This document shows, piece after piece, positions 19,740 through 29,193 of a stretch of DNA of 64,000 nt. This stretch comes from Epithemia pelagica. Its lineage: Eukaryota; Bacillariophyta; Bacillariophyceae; Surirellales; Surirellaceae. Each line of letters starts with the position of its first letter. The first letter of the stretch is position 1. Where the stretch lies: positions 1,178,001 to 1,242,000 of the forward strand of contig OX337236.1 in the NCBI GenBank assembly GCA_946965045.2, given 5' to 3'. The translations under genes and the position numbers were made by a program. The notes under the pieces are model-generated. The model was not told the origin of the DNA. It saw only the letters and a list, made by a program, of their open reading frames with translations, and searched no databases.

Positions 19740-21674
19740 CTATGCACCTCCTTCCTCTTTCGCTTGTTGACAAAGGTCTTCCAGTCCAGGTTTGTAGACA
19801 TGGGTTTCCCAGTATTCTCGCTTTTGTACGTAGGAATAACAAGCCGCACTGGGACTTACACTCATGGCTGAAACAAGGGTAATGGTCCGAGGTTTGGATT
19901 TCCGAGAGTGTCCTGCTAGTCGGCGTTGATGGTTTGCCTCGAGTCTTTGACACACCTTGCCAAAGTGCTTTTCGGACTGGGCGTCGTTCGCTGCTTGAAA
20001 TACCAGTCGACCCTGAGCCACCGCCGGTTCCATCCATGACTTTAAAAAGTGCTTCAAAAATAACAAACACTGCTGGCCTCCATTGGCCATGACGATCCGT
20101 CGAATTCGAGGACACTCGTGTTCGACCAAGTTGGGGACGTCATTGGCGATTCCGTTTACAATATCTTTATCCAACGATGATGTGGACCGCTTACGATCAC
20201 ACGAACCAACGATATCCCATAGGACAAATCCATGACGCACCAATACATCTTCTTGTTCCTCGTAGGACAATATCGTATCATGGCGCAAATGCTGCGCAAA
20301 TTGGTATTTGTGGCCTGTGCGATCCGAGATTGCGGACCCCCGACGGAACCCCAAACAATCACCTGCGATCCACCAAAAGGCGCTGCAGCAGATATAGACA
20401 TCAGTGTGAGACATAAGGGTCGTAATTCTACATCCGCTCGGCGGAGTGGGGAGGCACGAGGAGGGGCTATTGACTCCGAGAAGGGCAATAGCTCCGAGAA
20501 GTGGACCGCCTTCTAAATCCGCGTCAGCGGATTTGGCGGTCCACGACGAGGAGCTATTGCCCGCCGAGGAGTCAAAAGCCCCGACAAGTGCCCCCACGAC
20601 CAAGAGGGGATGTCGCTTGCTTCTATAACCTCCGAGTCCCCCCTAATTAACTGTCACACTTTTTTCCCAGGACTGTTTTTTTTGCTCCGCACTAGCTTTT
20701 TTAGCTCCGCACTTGCTCGCGTATGAGAGCGCGGCCGTCGTGGGCAATATAAGGCTATATTAAACGAAAATCCTACTTCCATTCCGAGGAGCTATAGTAG
20801 CAAAAGACTAGTAGTCTTGCATAGTTGGAGATGGAAAAGAGCGAACTCAATCACCTCACCGAGGAGGTACCTACTTCATTGGGTTACCATAGTACTGCGA
20901 TCTCTCATGGGACTTGATTGAAGGATGCGTCCCCAATATTAGCGTGTGGTGGGACGGAATCGTGTTTGAGGAACTCATGGACTCCGGTGAGGTGAGTTTT
21001 GTTAGTGGGCCAAAAGAGCGAGAGCGTGTTCCAGCAGCAGGAGAGGATTTTGTCGACTGTGCGCTTTCAGATTGTTGGTTCGATCTCACCAATGTTGGAG
21101 GGAACTCGTTGGAGTTCGCATGGCGATGGCTGCTATGCTGAGTAGTTTGAGGTGGTCTCGCAGCGGCAGTGATTGTCGGAACCGACGAGGTGATTGTTGT
21201 TGCTGGGCCAAAAGAACGAGAGCGTTTTCCAGCAGCAGGAGAGGATTTTGTCGACTGTGCGCTTTCAAATTGTTGGTTCGATCTCACCAATGTTGGAAGC
21301 AACTGGTTGGAGTGCCCATGGCGATGGCTACTATGCTGGGTCGTTTGAGGTGGTCTCGCAACGGACGTGATTGTCGGCATCAATTTAGGTTTCTTGTAGG
21401 AACCAGGGCAACGAAACTTGGCGAACATGTTCGACGATGCTGGTGATCCCTCGTCAGCCAATTCCTCTTTAATTTTGATTTCGATTTCGGGGAACGATTT
21501 CCTTTTGCAGGATGCTGCGCTTTCGGGCATGCTCCCATCAATCGTATCACTTCTTGGAACGAGGACAACAGCACTTTCAGAGGATACAGGGGCAGTCGGA
21601 GGGGTGCTTTGGACTAGAGATTGCGTCAACTTCCCTGTGACTCGACTTCCATCACCAAAATATTTGCTTCTCAT
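19740..21674 (-). CDS. hypoxanthine-DNA glycosylase (UDG family 6) with repeat-bearing N-terminus; one intron (20383-20874)
   Basis: Exon 1 is 21674-20875 and exon 2 is 20382-19740, giving 480 aa. The intron (GTAGGT donor, CTGCAG acceptor, 492 bp) splits a codon; joining gives TLILGTHPSIKS...QYYGNPMN-AFWWIAGDCLGF, the first motif of UDG family 6 (DNA-deoxyinosine glycosylase). Further family motifs are SYEEQEDVLVRHGFVLWDIV, SCDRKRSTSSLDKDI, ANDVPNLV and IRRIVMANGG. The enzyme removes hypoxanthine, formed by adenine deamination, from DNA. Residues 1-240 are an added region with a 66-residue tandem duplication and basic patches (KRKS, KRSRS), possibly nuclear targeting. The intron carries a 152 bp foldback element. 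Confidence 0.9.
20446..20597. repeat. foldback / MITE-like inverted repeat inside the glycosylase intron
   Basis: Two arms of about 70 bp with few mismatches face each other across a 4-base loop: AAATCCGC (20515) and GCGGATTT (20527); GTGGACCGCC (20501) and GGCGGTCCAC (20535); GGGCAATAGCTCC (20483) and GGAGCTATTGCCC (20550); GACTCC (20472) and GGAGTC (20567). Pairing continues more weakly to GTGGGG at 20446. The left arm also holds a direct repeat CTCCGAGAAG. Target-site duplications were not identified. Confidence 0.9.
20982..21377 (-). repeat. 198 bp tandem duplication in glycosylase exon 1
   Basis: Two 66-codon units, each starting PTIT..ARPPQTTQHSSHRH and running through SNQQxESAQSTKSSPAAG and RSRSFGP. 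The period is exactly 198 bp and the frame is kept. Confidence 0.9.
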
Positions 21675-22269
21675 GACCACTTCTCCGTGAGATATACAGC
21701 ATGCCGCAAGCTTCAACTTACTTCAAACTACCATTGTGTGCTGGTCGCAAACGCATCGTGGATGGATCGTGGATCGTGGGAAGAAGCTAAGAAATTTGGC
21801 GATCGCGTCTGATTCCAGCCCGCTTCGTCTGTCCGTCGTCGAACCGCGCAGATCGTCACTTTTGACAATGGTCCGGTGACTGCTGATGTTGAGCGCGGAG
21901 AGTTCGAAACGGCATAGTATAGTGGATAATTCGTGAGAAGGAAGGCCATTCGGAATGAGTACGGCAAAGCACTATCGACGGTTTTCCAATCTGAGCTTAT
22001 GGAACTCATGTTGGCAGATTGCGCAGAGGCAGGTGTCATCGTCGTGATCACGTGGACGCACACTCATGGCCTTGGATCGAGGTGGTGCTTGCCCCTTGCC
22101 CACGATACTGAAGTTGAAGAAACCTTCTACGGGCAAACTGCTTCTTTCAATTTACAGAAGCGTTTATCACTACTACCAGAGCATCACCGTTCATATTTGC
22201 CCATTGTCCCAGTAACGTTGTTTCAACATGGGACGCACAGAAACGAAGATGAAAGGTACCAGACCACCT
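21675..22269. other. intergenic region upstream of the glycosylase gene
   Basis: About 595 bp that must hold the glycosylase promoter and the 3' UTR of the histone doublet. No gene is seen. Confidence 0.5.
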
Positions 22270-23184
22270 CTAGACACCACCCGAAGAGGTGTACATTTTC
22301 AGAGCCTTTGCACCGTCATCAATGGATCGCTCGGCCAATGCAGCCGTAAGGACATCTCTCGCAGCCAATTTCATATCTTCACCAGAAAGAATCTCATCAT
22401 CTTTCATATCCTTACCAGAAAGGGTCTCCTTTTTCTTGGTACTCAAAATCTCCTCGGCGTCCGCTGCAAGCCGTTCAAACACGTCCGTGATCATGGAGTT
22501 CAAAATGACCATGGCACCTTTCGAAATTCCAATTCCAGGATCAACCAGCTTCAACATTTGGCCAATGGAGGGAGAAAAGTTAATCTGAGTATCCGTAAGG
22601 ACAACAGATTCACCGAACACTGTTTCAAGGTCGTCGTCGCCCTTTACCGTCGAGAAAAGAGTTTCTGGTTTGATCAAAAGCCTGTCGTCACTACGAGCCA
22701 CAGCAACCGTGCGAACCAAGACTTCTTTCGACAAAGCTTCCACGATAGCTGCCAGGAACACGGACACATCTTTCCCTACTGGAGGACTGGTGGATGTTTC
22801 CCGCAGATACTGGTCAATTTGGTCCACTGGGAATACCAAACCAGCCTCCTTGGCATCGCGATCAAACTCAATGTCGTCAATCAAGGGATATACTTCGTCC
22901 TCGTCTGGTTGCGTAGATTCAGTGGCAGTCGAAGCTGTGTTGAACGTCGCACCTTTTGCAGAGGCGACCGTAAAGACAGGAGTTGTCGAAGTACCCTTGA
23001 TGGTACTAAGGCTCTTTGCGGCCAAGCGTTGACGAGCCCTAAATGTCGCTCCGAGAACTCTTCCCTCTTCGTTTCCATCACGTACGCCCCTGAGTGCGCT
23101 CATCTTCTTGCCCAAGGACAACGAAGGAAGCAATGCAGCAAGAGCGAAAGTGATAACCAAGCGAGAGACTTTCATGATTGCCAT
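22270..23184 (-). CDS. histone H2A-H2B doublet with predicted signal peptide
   Basis: 304 aa from ATG 23184 (MAIMK); 23175 and 23316 are alternative ATGs. The start MKVSRLVITFALAALLPSLS is a typical signal peptide. After an ~85-residue linker comes a complete H2A fold (residues ~114-192): AGLVFPVDQIDQYLRE, VSVFLAAIVEALSKEVL, RLLIKPETL and KGDDDLETVFG, collinear with the alpha1, alpha2, L2 and alpha3 elements of H2A. It runs straight into an H2B fold (~205-301): SIGQMLKLVDPGIGISKGAM, ILNSMITDVFERLA, and the alphaC end DDGAKALKMYTSS. Tails rich in Lys are absent and the H2A half is acidic; the RVHR of H2A alpha1 reads QIDQ here. An 11-residue duplication extends the H2B L2 loop. Function unknown; a chromatin role is doubtful if the signal peptide works. 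Confidence 0.9.
   Translation of the reverse strand: MAIMKVSRLVITFALAALLPSLSLGKKMSALRGVRDGNEEGRVLGATFRARQRLAAKSLSTIKGTSTTPVFTVASAKGATFNTASTATESTQPDEDEVYPLIDDIEFDRDAKEAGLVFPVDQIDQYLRETSTSPPVGKDVSVFLAAIVEALSKEVLVRTVAVARSDDRLLIKPETLFSTVKGDDDLETVFGESVVLTDTQINFSPSIGQMLKLVDPGIGISKGAMVILNSMITDVFERLAADAEEILSTKKKETLSGKDMKDDEILSGEDMKLAARDVLTAALAERSIDDGAKALKMYTSSGGV
22363..22428 (-). repeat. 33 bp tandem duplication in the H2B L2 loop of the doublet
   Basis: ETLSGKDMKDD is followed directly by EILSGEDMKLA. The DNA shows the same near-repeat (ACCAGAAAG twice, 33 bp apart). Confidence 0.85.
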
Positions 23185-24714
23185 CAAGTTGTCCTTTTGC
23201 AAGTATCCCTTGAATGATTTTGTGGGCACACAGCGAAAACTTGCCGATGCGAAAAACACGAAATGACGAAACTCACAGATCCATGTCGTCGAATATTTGG
23301 CATTCAACTCCGACATTCATTTCTATTCGTTTCTGTTCTCCTCAGGTCCCGCCATTACCATTCTCACTTCCGGCTGTGTGCACTTCCTTGTTCGGTCTCG
23401 TTCCACCATTATTACTTTTTTGTGTGACATTTTTGAGGCGGCTGCTCGGGCAAAAGACTTGAGAGAGGGTTGGAAAGAACTTCTCAGCTTCCGGGCTGAC
23501 ATCGACCGCTACTCGTGTCTGGAACAGCTGGGAATGACCCATTCGATCCAATCCGATAGCGGAGATAGGGAACATTGCACCTCGCATGCGCAAGGTTACT
23601 TTGAACACTGGAAGCCAAGGTATACCGAGACAGTCCTCTAAATCCACGTTTCATGATCTCGTTTCGTCGGCGAATGAAACTTGTGATTGAAAACGTCGGT
23701 CATACACCAGGAGGACGTTCTCTTCACTCTCATCAATCGATTCCAAGTGAGGCAAGGCTATTGGCGTTTTTCCGACAGTGCGCACTGGCTTCTTTATGAT
23801 AAAATCGCTCTTACCTCAACTGTCGTTGAAGTCGGGCATGCTTCTAGGCAGGTTTCCGTTGTCCATATCAGAATCAGCGAGTTTCGTGTACAATCTAAAG
23901 GAAAGCCCTCGGAAGAATGTTCTTCTTCTGGAAAGCTGAATCAAATGAAATCCGCTGTAAGCCGAGGCAGCTTTCAATTTGAAGGAATGGCAAGATTTTC
24001 TCATAGCTTTTGGATGCATTACCTCTGTGATTCGAAATCGCGTAACCCGACTGAAGCCCAAACAAGAAGAGGTGATAAGGCGCTGCAGATAGGAGTTTGG
24101 GATCAAGAGTCAAGAGGTCTTTGTGGCATAGTTTGGGTTGGAGGACCATCTTTGTCCCAGGCGAACATGAATGATAGCCTTTTCCAGAAGAATCTGTGTC
24201 GATCTGACAACTAACCGATGTTGGAAGTCACTTGAAGTTCTTCTGGCAACGTCTTTCCTGTGCCGTCAGATTTGGTCCAGAAACTGTAGTGATGGTAGGA
24301 ATTCACATATAGAGGAGGACAGCAACGAAACTTGACGAACATGATGGATGGTGATTGTGATCCATATCGTCAAAGAAGTCAACTTCACTTCTCGTTTTCG
24401 TGCTGACGCGTTTTCCTTTTCTGGACACAGGTCTTTGGACACATCCCTACTCGTAAGGGCTTTCTTCTTGCCAATGATCGCCTGGGACGAGGATCGCAGT
24501 CCGCCATTGCCAATTGAAAGTTGGAGCACGATCAAACTAAAAATTCATGGAAACTATGCCTCAACGAACTAGAGGGCTCAGCAACAATACATAGCTCTGT
24601 TAGCGAATTATGAGTCAGTCACGAATTTCGAATTGCATTCTTTTGCACTTGGGATATCTTTTATCAGAGGGAGTCTCATGCAGCTTTGAAGAAAAGCTCT
24701 TCTGGGACGAGACA
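23185..24714. other. intergenic; contains a decayed copy of glycosylase exon 1
   Basis: About 1.5 kb. The first part is the promoter or 5' region of the histone doublet, including the alternative upstream ATG at 23316. A frame on the plus strand near 23690-24214 has no recognisable protein character. The 24213-24450 stretch resembles exon 1 of the glycosylase gene. Confidence 0.5.
24213..24450 (-). pseudogene. decayed fragment of the family-6 glycosylase exon 1
   Basis: Plus-strand CAGCAACGAAACTTGACGAA, then CATGATGGATGGTGATTGTGATCC, matches the glycosylase GGGCAACGAAACTTGGCGAA, CATGTTCGACGATGCTGGTGATCC (quoted in parts). GATGTTGGAAG and TTTTCCTTTTC also align in order. Read on the minus strand it gives MFVKFRCCPP against MFAKFRCPGS in the intact gene. 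The frame breaks on either side, so it is a relic. Confidence 0.55.
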
Positions 24715-25545
24715 ATGGCGACACTTTATTTCAAGAACAACCACCTGAAGAGACTTTCGCTTCTCCTGGCTCTCGCAGGACCTGGATTTGCGTTTCTACC
24801 AACAACGTCACCACCTGCCGCCACGGTAGCAGCTGTTCAAACCGATTCGATCACAAAGGCAATGGCGACGTCTTCTTCTTCGGATGCCAGAACGTTTCCT
24901 TCATACTTGGTGGATTCAACGGCTCGGGATGATCATTATGGAACAAATGTGGCCCAGTACTTGGTGGATCTTCATGACAACAAGGCAACCTTTGATTTTT
25001 GTGGTGGTATGATGTTTCAATTGGTTCTGTCCGACACGTTACGCCAACACTTGGGCACCGTGGCGGCGGCCAGCAAGACCGAATCGGAAGGACAACCCAC
25101 CATCTTTGATGCCAATCGTATGCGCATGTTTCGCATCCCAAACTACTCGCAATCCGCCGAAGCGGACAATGTTGCAGTGTTTCATGGACGAGAAGTCCGG
25201 AATGTTCCCGATGCCGCGGGTGGCATGGGCTTTGTCTTGCATCTGAGTATGGCGAACGCCAACGACCCAGAGGGATGGAGTCCCAGCGAAATTGCCGAAT
25301 ACAATGGATGGATGCACGACACTGGCCGTAAATGGAGAAAAGCGGCGGACTGGAAGACGGAAGGATTTTCCAATGTCATGGACAAGTTTGGACCACAATC
25401 GTTTGGATTGCATCATCGATGCTATTGGCATTTGGATGGACAAAATCGTGTGTGGCTATCAGCCGAAGATGGATGCGAAGGTACGCCTGCTCTCAGCGGT
25501 GGAGGTGGACTGGCTTCCTTTGCCAAAATGCTTGGCCTTTCATGA
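24715..25545 (+). CDS. predicted plastid-targeted protein of unknown function
   Basis: 276 aa from ATG 24715; the frame also has an ATG at 24610, but the 24715 start puts a signal peptide at the N-terminus (LKRLSLLLALAGPGFAFLPT), with GFAFLP resembling the diatom plastid cleavage motif. The mature part is soluble with Trp-rich conserved-looking blocks: FDFCGGMMFQLVLS, MRMFRIPNYS, GGMGFVLHLSMAN and LHHRCYWHLDGQNRVWLSAE. I recognise no named domain. The composition and sharp hydrophobic start support a real gene. Confidence 0.7.
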   Translation: MATLYFKNNHLKRLSLLLALAGPGFAFLPTTSPPAATVAAVQTDSITKAMATSSSSDARTFPSYLVDSTARDDHYGTNVAQYLVDLHDNKATFDFCGGMMFQLVLSDTLRQHLGTVAAASKTESEGQPTIFDANRMRMFRIPNYSQSAEADNVAVFHGREVRNVPDAAGGMGFVLHLSMANANDPEGWSPSEIAEYNGWMHDTGRKWRKAADWKTEGFSNVMDKFGPQSFGLHHRCYWHLDGQNRVWLSAEDGCEGTPALSGGGGLASFAKMLGLS

Positions 25546-26111
25546 AATTATGAGTACTCGGAATAATTCAATTTCAGGTTTAGAGTCCATCGTGTTATGC
25601 TTTTCTTCACAAACATGGGGATGCTACCTCGCAGAGCCGATCTCAATCACTACAGCAGTGGCATTGGTCGAAAGAACTTAGTCGCAGGTTGGTCAGCTTC
25701 CCTTCAAAAGTTGGTCGTGGGTCGTGGACGCCGCCTGCCGTGGCAGCTATTGTACGGATATTCTCAAAAACTTGGACTTTTCGGGATTTTGCGGCAACAT
25801 GTCTTTGACGAGTGAGGATGAAGTACCGTGTACCGTACCTTCCAGAGGAAGAAGGGTCAAGAGAGTGCCAAAAGAGAACAGGGGCGAAACGGCGGGTGAA
25901 TCAAGAACGATATTTGCGTGTGTTTTCATTCGGTGTTGGTGGTAAATACTACGTAAAGTAAACCCCACCATCAGCAACACACCCATCGACACGCTTGTCG
26001 ACAACAACTCCAGCAAACAACACATCCACTACCATCGATCACGTCATTGAAATTCAAATCATCGAATCACCGAGATAGGGATTAAGATACCTCACTGACT
26101 GTATCAACACC
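25546..26111. other. intergenic region
   Basis: About 565 bp between the plastid-type protein and the Crinkler-type gene. No gene is seen. Confidence 0.55.
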
Positions 26112-27689
26112 ATGAGTCAGGATAGCCAGGACCTCAGGTTGAAATCAAACCCTTTGGCTGAAGAATTCACTGCTAGTTCCCCGAAGCGACCGAGGACAAG
26201 AATCGCTAGATATCACCTGGTGGATGGCTTGGGAGAGTTGGACAAACTTGACTTCCTTCCCCGTGCTTCACTTGTCGAAAAAGTGTTGGACCGAACAAGA
26301 GAAAGTGGTCTTTTGATCATCAGCTCCCCCCCGGGGACTGGAAAGACGTCCTTGCTGACTCTTCTAAAGGCAAAACTCAAGGAATCAAAAGATACCGTTA
26401 CATGCAATGTGTTACGTCCATCAAATCCCCAAAAGGAAGATTTTGACTTGTTTGACTTTGTCAAAAATAAGACTGGTGTCTCGTATGAGCAGGAATCACT
26501 GGCTGATGGTTTGGAGTCAAAGTCTGAGATCTGGATCCTCTTTGATGATGCACAGAGGCTTTATGACCAAAAATTTCATGCTTTTTGGGAGGACATTGTG
26601 AAGAATGACGACCAAGAACGGTTCGGAAAAACGAGAATTAGGATTGTGGTAGCTGCAACTTATTACTTGGAAAATAACACGGACTCGCCGGTTGCTTTTA
26701 ACGTACAGCGACGCATTGATGTTCATGACTTGCTTTTGCAGGAAACCGAGGCAGCAGAGCTCTTTCATTTGCGTTGCAAGTACCCTGATTGGGAGACTTA
26801 TCGTGATGTGCTCTATTACCTCACTAGTGGTAACGCTGCTGCCCTCACCATCGGAATGAATATAATTTTTGAAGAGAGTGAGAGAGTGAACAGCAAGAGC
26901 TCAGATGGTGGTCTGGATGAGCAGTCTTTCTTGCAAGAAAAGTTAATCGAAAGCAATTGTTATGTGGACCTACTGGTGCGATGTTTCCCTGTAAATGGGT
27001 TTGATGAAGATTCCCATCAAGTCATTATGGATGCGCTGGTAGATGCCTACAGCTCAGATATGAGGGAGAATACCTCCGAGCAAAGTGCCATCCTCAAATT
27101 GCGAAAGGCGGGAATTCTGGACGAAGGAGGCCGTTTCTCATCTCCAGCAGCAGCGCGTTTTTACTATGACCGGGTGTTCCCAAGTGATATGGCACTCGGC
27201 AAGAAGCGTCCCACTAGCTTGCACGGCTTGATCGAGGAAGCAACCAAAAAGTTGTCTGCCAACCGGCTTCGGCAGGCAATCTCGAAGAGCGACAAATATC
27301 GAAAGGAGGCCGTCCTCCAGCACCTTTTCCATGAAGCAATTAGATCCCTTCTTCCTCTGTCGTATCGGATTATCCCGGAATATGGAACGATGGCTGTTAT
27401 TGATGGCGTTTCCAAAACTAGAGAGCTTGATTTCTACATCAGAAACGGCACAAAATGGGCTCTCGAGTTGCTCCGCGACGGCCAGAAGATCAGCCAGAAC
27501 CTCAGTCGTATTCCTGGCAAGTATCAGAACGTTGAAGTAGACCAATGGCTTGTGGTTGACTGCCTAGTGGAGAAAGAACCACAAATAAAGGACGCTAATT
27601 ACTGCGCATTGGTTTTCTCGAAAGACTTTAAAACCGCAATGTGCTACATGCTGGGAGCAAAACCGAAAGAGCTTAAGCTCATGGAATGA
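26112..27689 (+). CDS. Crinkler/RHS-type P-loop NTPase with C-terminal PD-(D/E)XK nuclease domain
   Basis: 525 aa, intronless, ATG 26112. After a basic patch (SPKRPRTRIARYHLVDGL) comes an STAND/AAA-like NTPase. Walker A is SSPPGTGKTSLL (~75-86) and Walker B is IWILFDDAQRLY (~139-150). A sensor-like strand RIRIVVAATYYLEN and winged-helix-like segments follow (ILKLRKAGILDEGGRFSSPA). The C-terminus reads RELDFYI, then WALELLRDGQKISQNLSRIPG and KYQNVEVDQWLVVD (quoted in parts): an Asp on one strand, E-L-L on the next and a long helix, as in REase domains of Crinkler (CRN) proteins. Known family architecture is NTPase-HTH-REase, found in oomycetes, chytrids, algae and trypanosome RHS proteins. There is no secretion signal, so host-targeted use is not supported; intragenomic or transposon-linked origin is the alternative. 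Confidence 0.85.
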   Translation: MSQDSQDLRLKSNPLAEEFTASSPKRPRTRIARYHLVDGLGELDKLDFLPRASLVEKVLDRTRESGLLIISSPPGTGKTSLLTLLKAKLKESKDTVTCNVLRPSNPQKEDFDLFDFVKNKTGVSYEQESLADGLESKSEIWILFDDAQRLYDQKFHAFWEDIVKNDDQERFGKTRIRIVVAATYYLENNTDSPVAFNVQRRIDVHDLLLQETEAAELFHLRCKYPDWETYRDVLYYLTSGNAAALTIGMNIIFEESERVNSKSSDGGLDEQSFLQEKLIESNCYVDLLVRCFPVNGFDEDSHQVIMDALVDAYSSDMRENTSEQSAILKLRKAGILDEGGRFSSPAAARFYYDRVFPSDMALGKKRPTSLHGLIEEATKKLSANRLRQAISKSDKYRKEAVLQHLFHEAIRSLLPLSYRIIPEYGTMAVIDGVSKTRELDFYIRNGTKWALELLRDGQKISQNLSRIPGKYQNVEVDQWLVVDCLVEKEPQIKDANYCALVFSKDFKTAMCYMLGAKPKELKLME

Positions 27690-29193
27690 TGAAAGCTTCC
27701 TTAGAAGAAAACAAACAGAAAGTGACTGCATCTAGATCCTACTAGATATACTTGGATTTGTATTTATTGGATCGGATTTGGCCGTTGGGGGTTTAGAGGA
27801 TTCACTCGTTGACTGGAGAGGAGAGCCTTTCTACCTTGCCAACGGGTGGAAGGAATTCCTGCAATAAGCAATATGTCGCGTCCTTGACTGACAGTCGTTT
27901 GTTCTTTTTTAGCAATGGAGCAACAAAGGAACGCAACAAGTATTTTGGAGCTAGGAAGCCGGTATAGCGAAATGTGCACTGCATTAATGCGCGACTCATC
28001 CACGACCTCAGGAATGCTTTCCCGGAAGAGAAAAAATGACGATGAAAAACAGCACCATAACGGAGAACGCAAGGGTCTCGACGAGGCCACGGAAATTCTC
28101 TCCATGGCAAAGCTTTGTTATGACGTTGCAGAAGGCAAGTGCACAATAATGACCTTGACCTAAGGGAAATCATTCCACTGTTTCATGTCTAGTAGTTGCA
28201 TGTTGTCGTTTGTCGTAGACGACCAATGCTTTCCACATGAAATTGGAATCCATGATGATACCATTTGTTCTTTGCCTGGTTGGAATGAGCAGAGTGGACA
28301 GAAGGTTGTTGTGACGGAAATTCCACCCTTTAGAGAAATGGTTCGTTTCCTGGGCTTGTTGGCGTTTAGCCGATTGCTCAGAGATTTATGGAGCCCCTTG
28401 CAGCTGGTTACCATTTCGGTTGACATGGTTGTGGGATTCCAACGGATCATTCGCCGTAACCCTAACGTTTATTTTTCCGGTATAATGCTTCATTCGAAGA
28501 GTGTTGCTGATGCCACTTGGGGATGAAGGATGGTTTCGTTTGTATCGTTCGTAGTCATCCCCCTTGGTTTATCCTTTTCTTCCGCCTTGGTGTTGAGTCA
28601 TGACGCACAAATCGAGCTTACCTTGGACGAGCAGAAGAAGTTTCTATTCGGGAAGCGACGGAATTTTTCTCGTACCCAGAGTAGGCCTGGACTAAACATG
28701 ATCCTTTGGGGTCCATGCGCAAACAGGCGCAGCATATAATCCATTGATGATGGCACTTTCTTGGTCGAATATTTGATTCATGATTCCCATGGTCAGCCAA
28801 GAAAGACTTTCATTGTTTGAGTTGATGGATCGTTTGCGATGCTGGCAGAGCTCCGTGCTCGGCTTCTCTGTACCCTGTGTGGTACGTCCTCAAGGGGTGA
28901 GCTCGTCTGTCTACTCGATGACCTGAAAGATGGGGTCATTCCGCAATCGGAAGAAAAGGGCATGATCAATCTGAGATTTCATTGGAAAATGTGTGCGCAG
29001 GAGGCGATCTGGTCGCAATTTGCGTTTTCTCACAAGATTTCCAATTGCTTGTTGTTTCTTAGCCCATGCATTGAAAATTGAGGACCATAAGTTTTCTTCT
29101 TTGACATCGCGAATTTCCAGTGTTTCTTATACAATGCCAGAGGTCCTCGCGAGCTTATTTCAGACAAAGGTACCCACAATAGTCGTATCTCTC
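27690..29193. other. non-coding or decayed stretch
   Basis: About 1.5 kb with several medium frames on both strands. An 82-codon ATG frame at 27915-28163 (MEQQRNATSILELGSRYSEM) is hydrophilic and could be a small gene, but has no recognisable domain. The 28160-29190 part shows broken frames on the minus strand and looks like decayed coding sequence of unknown identity. Confidence 0.45.

Noticed and set aside
23687-24214. 175-codon plus-strand frame
   Set aside because: It begins at TTG, has no recognisable domain and its end runs into the decayed glycosylase fragment; not called.
28160-29190. Possible transposase remnant on the minus strand
   Set aside because: Frames are broken and I could not find a DDE pattern; left as unassigned.
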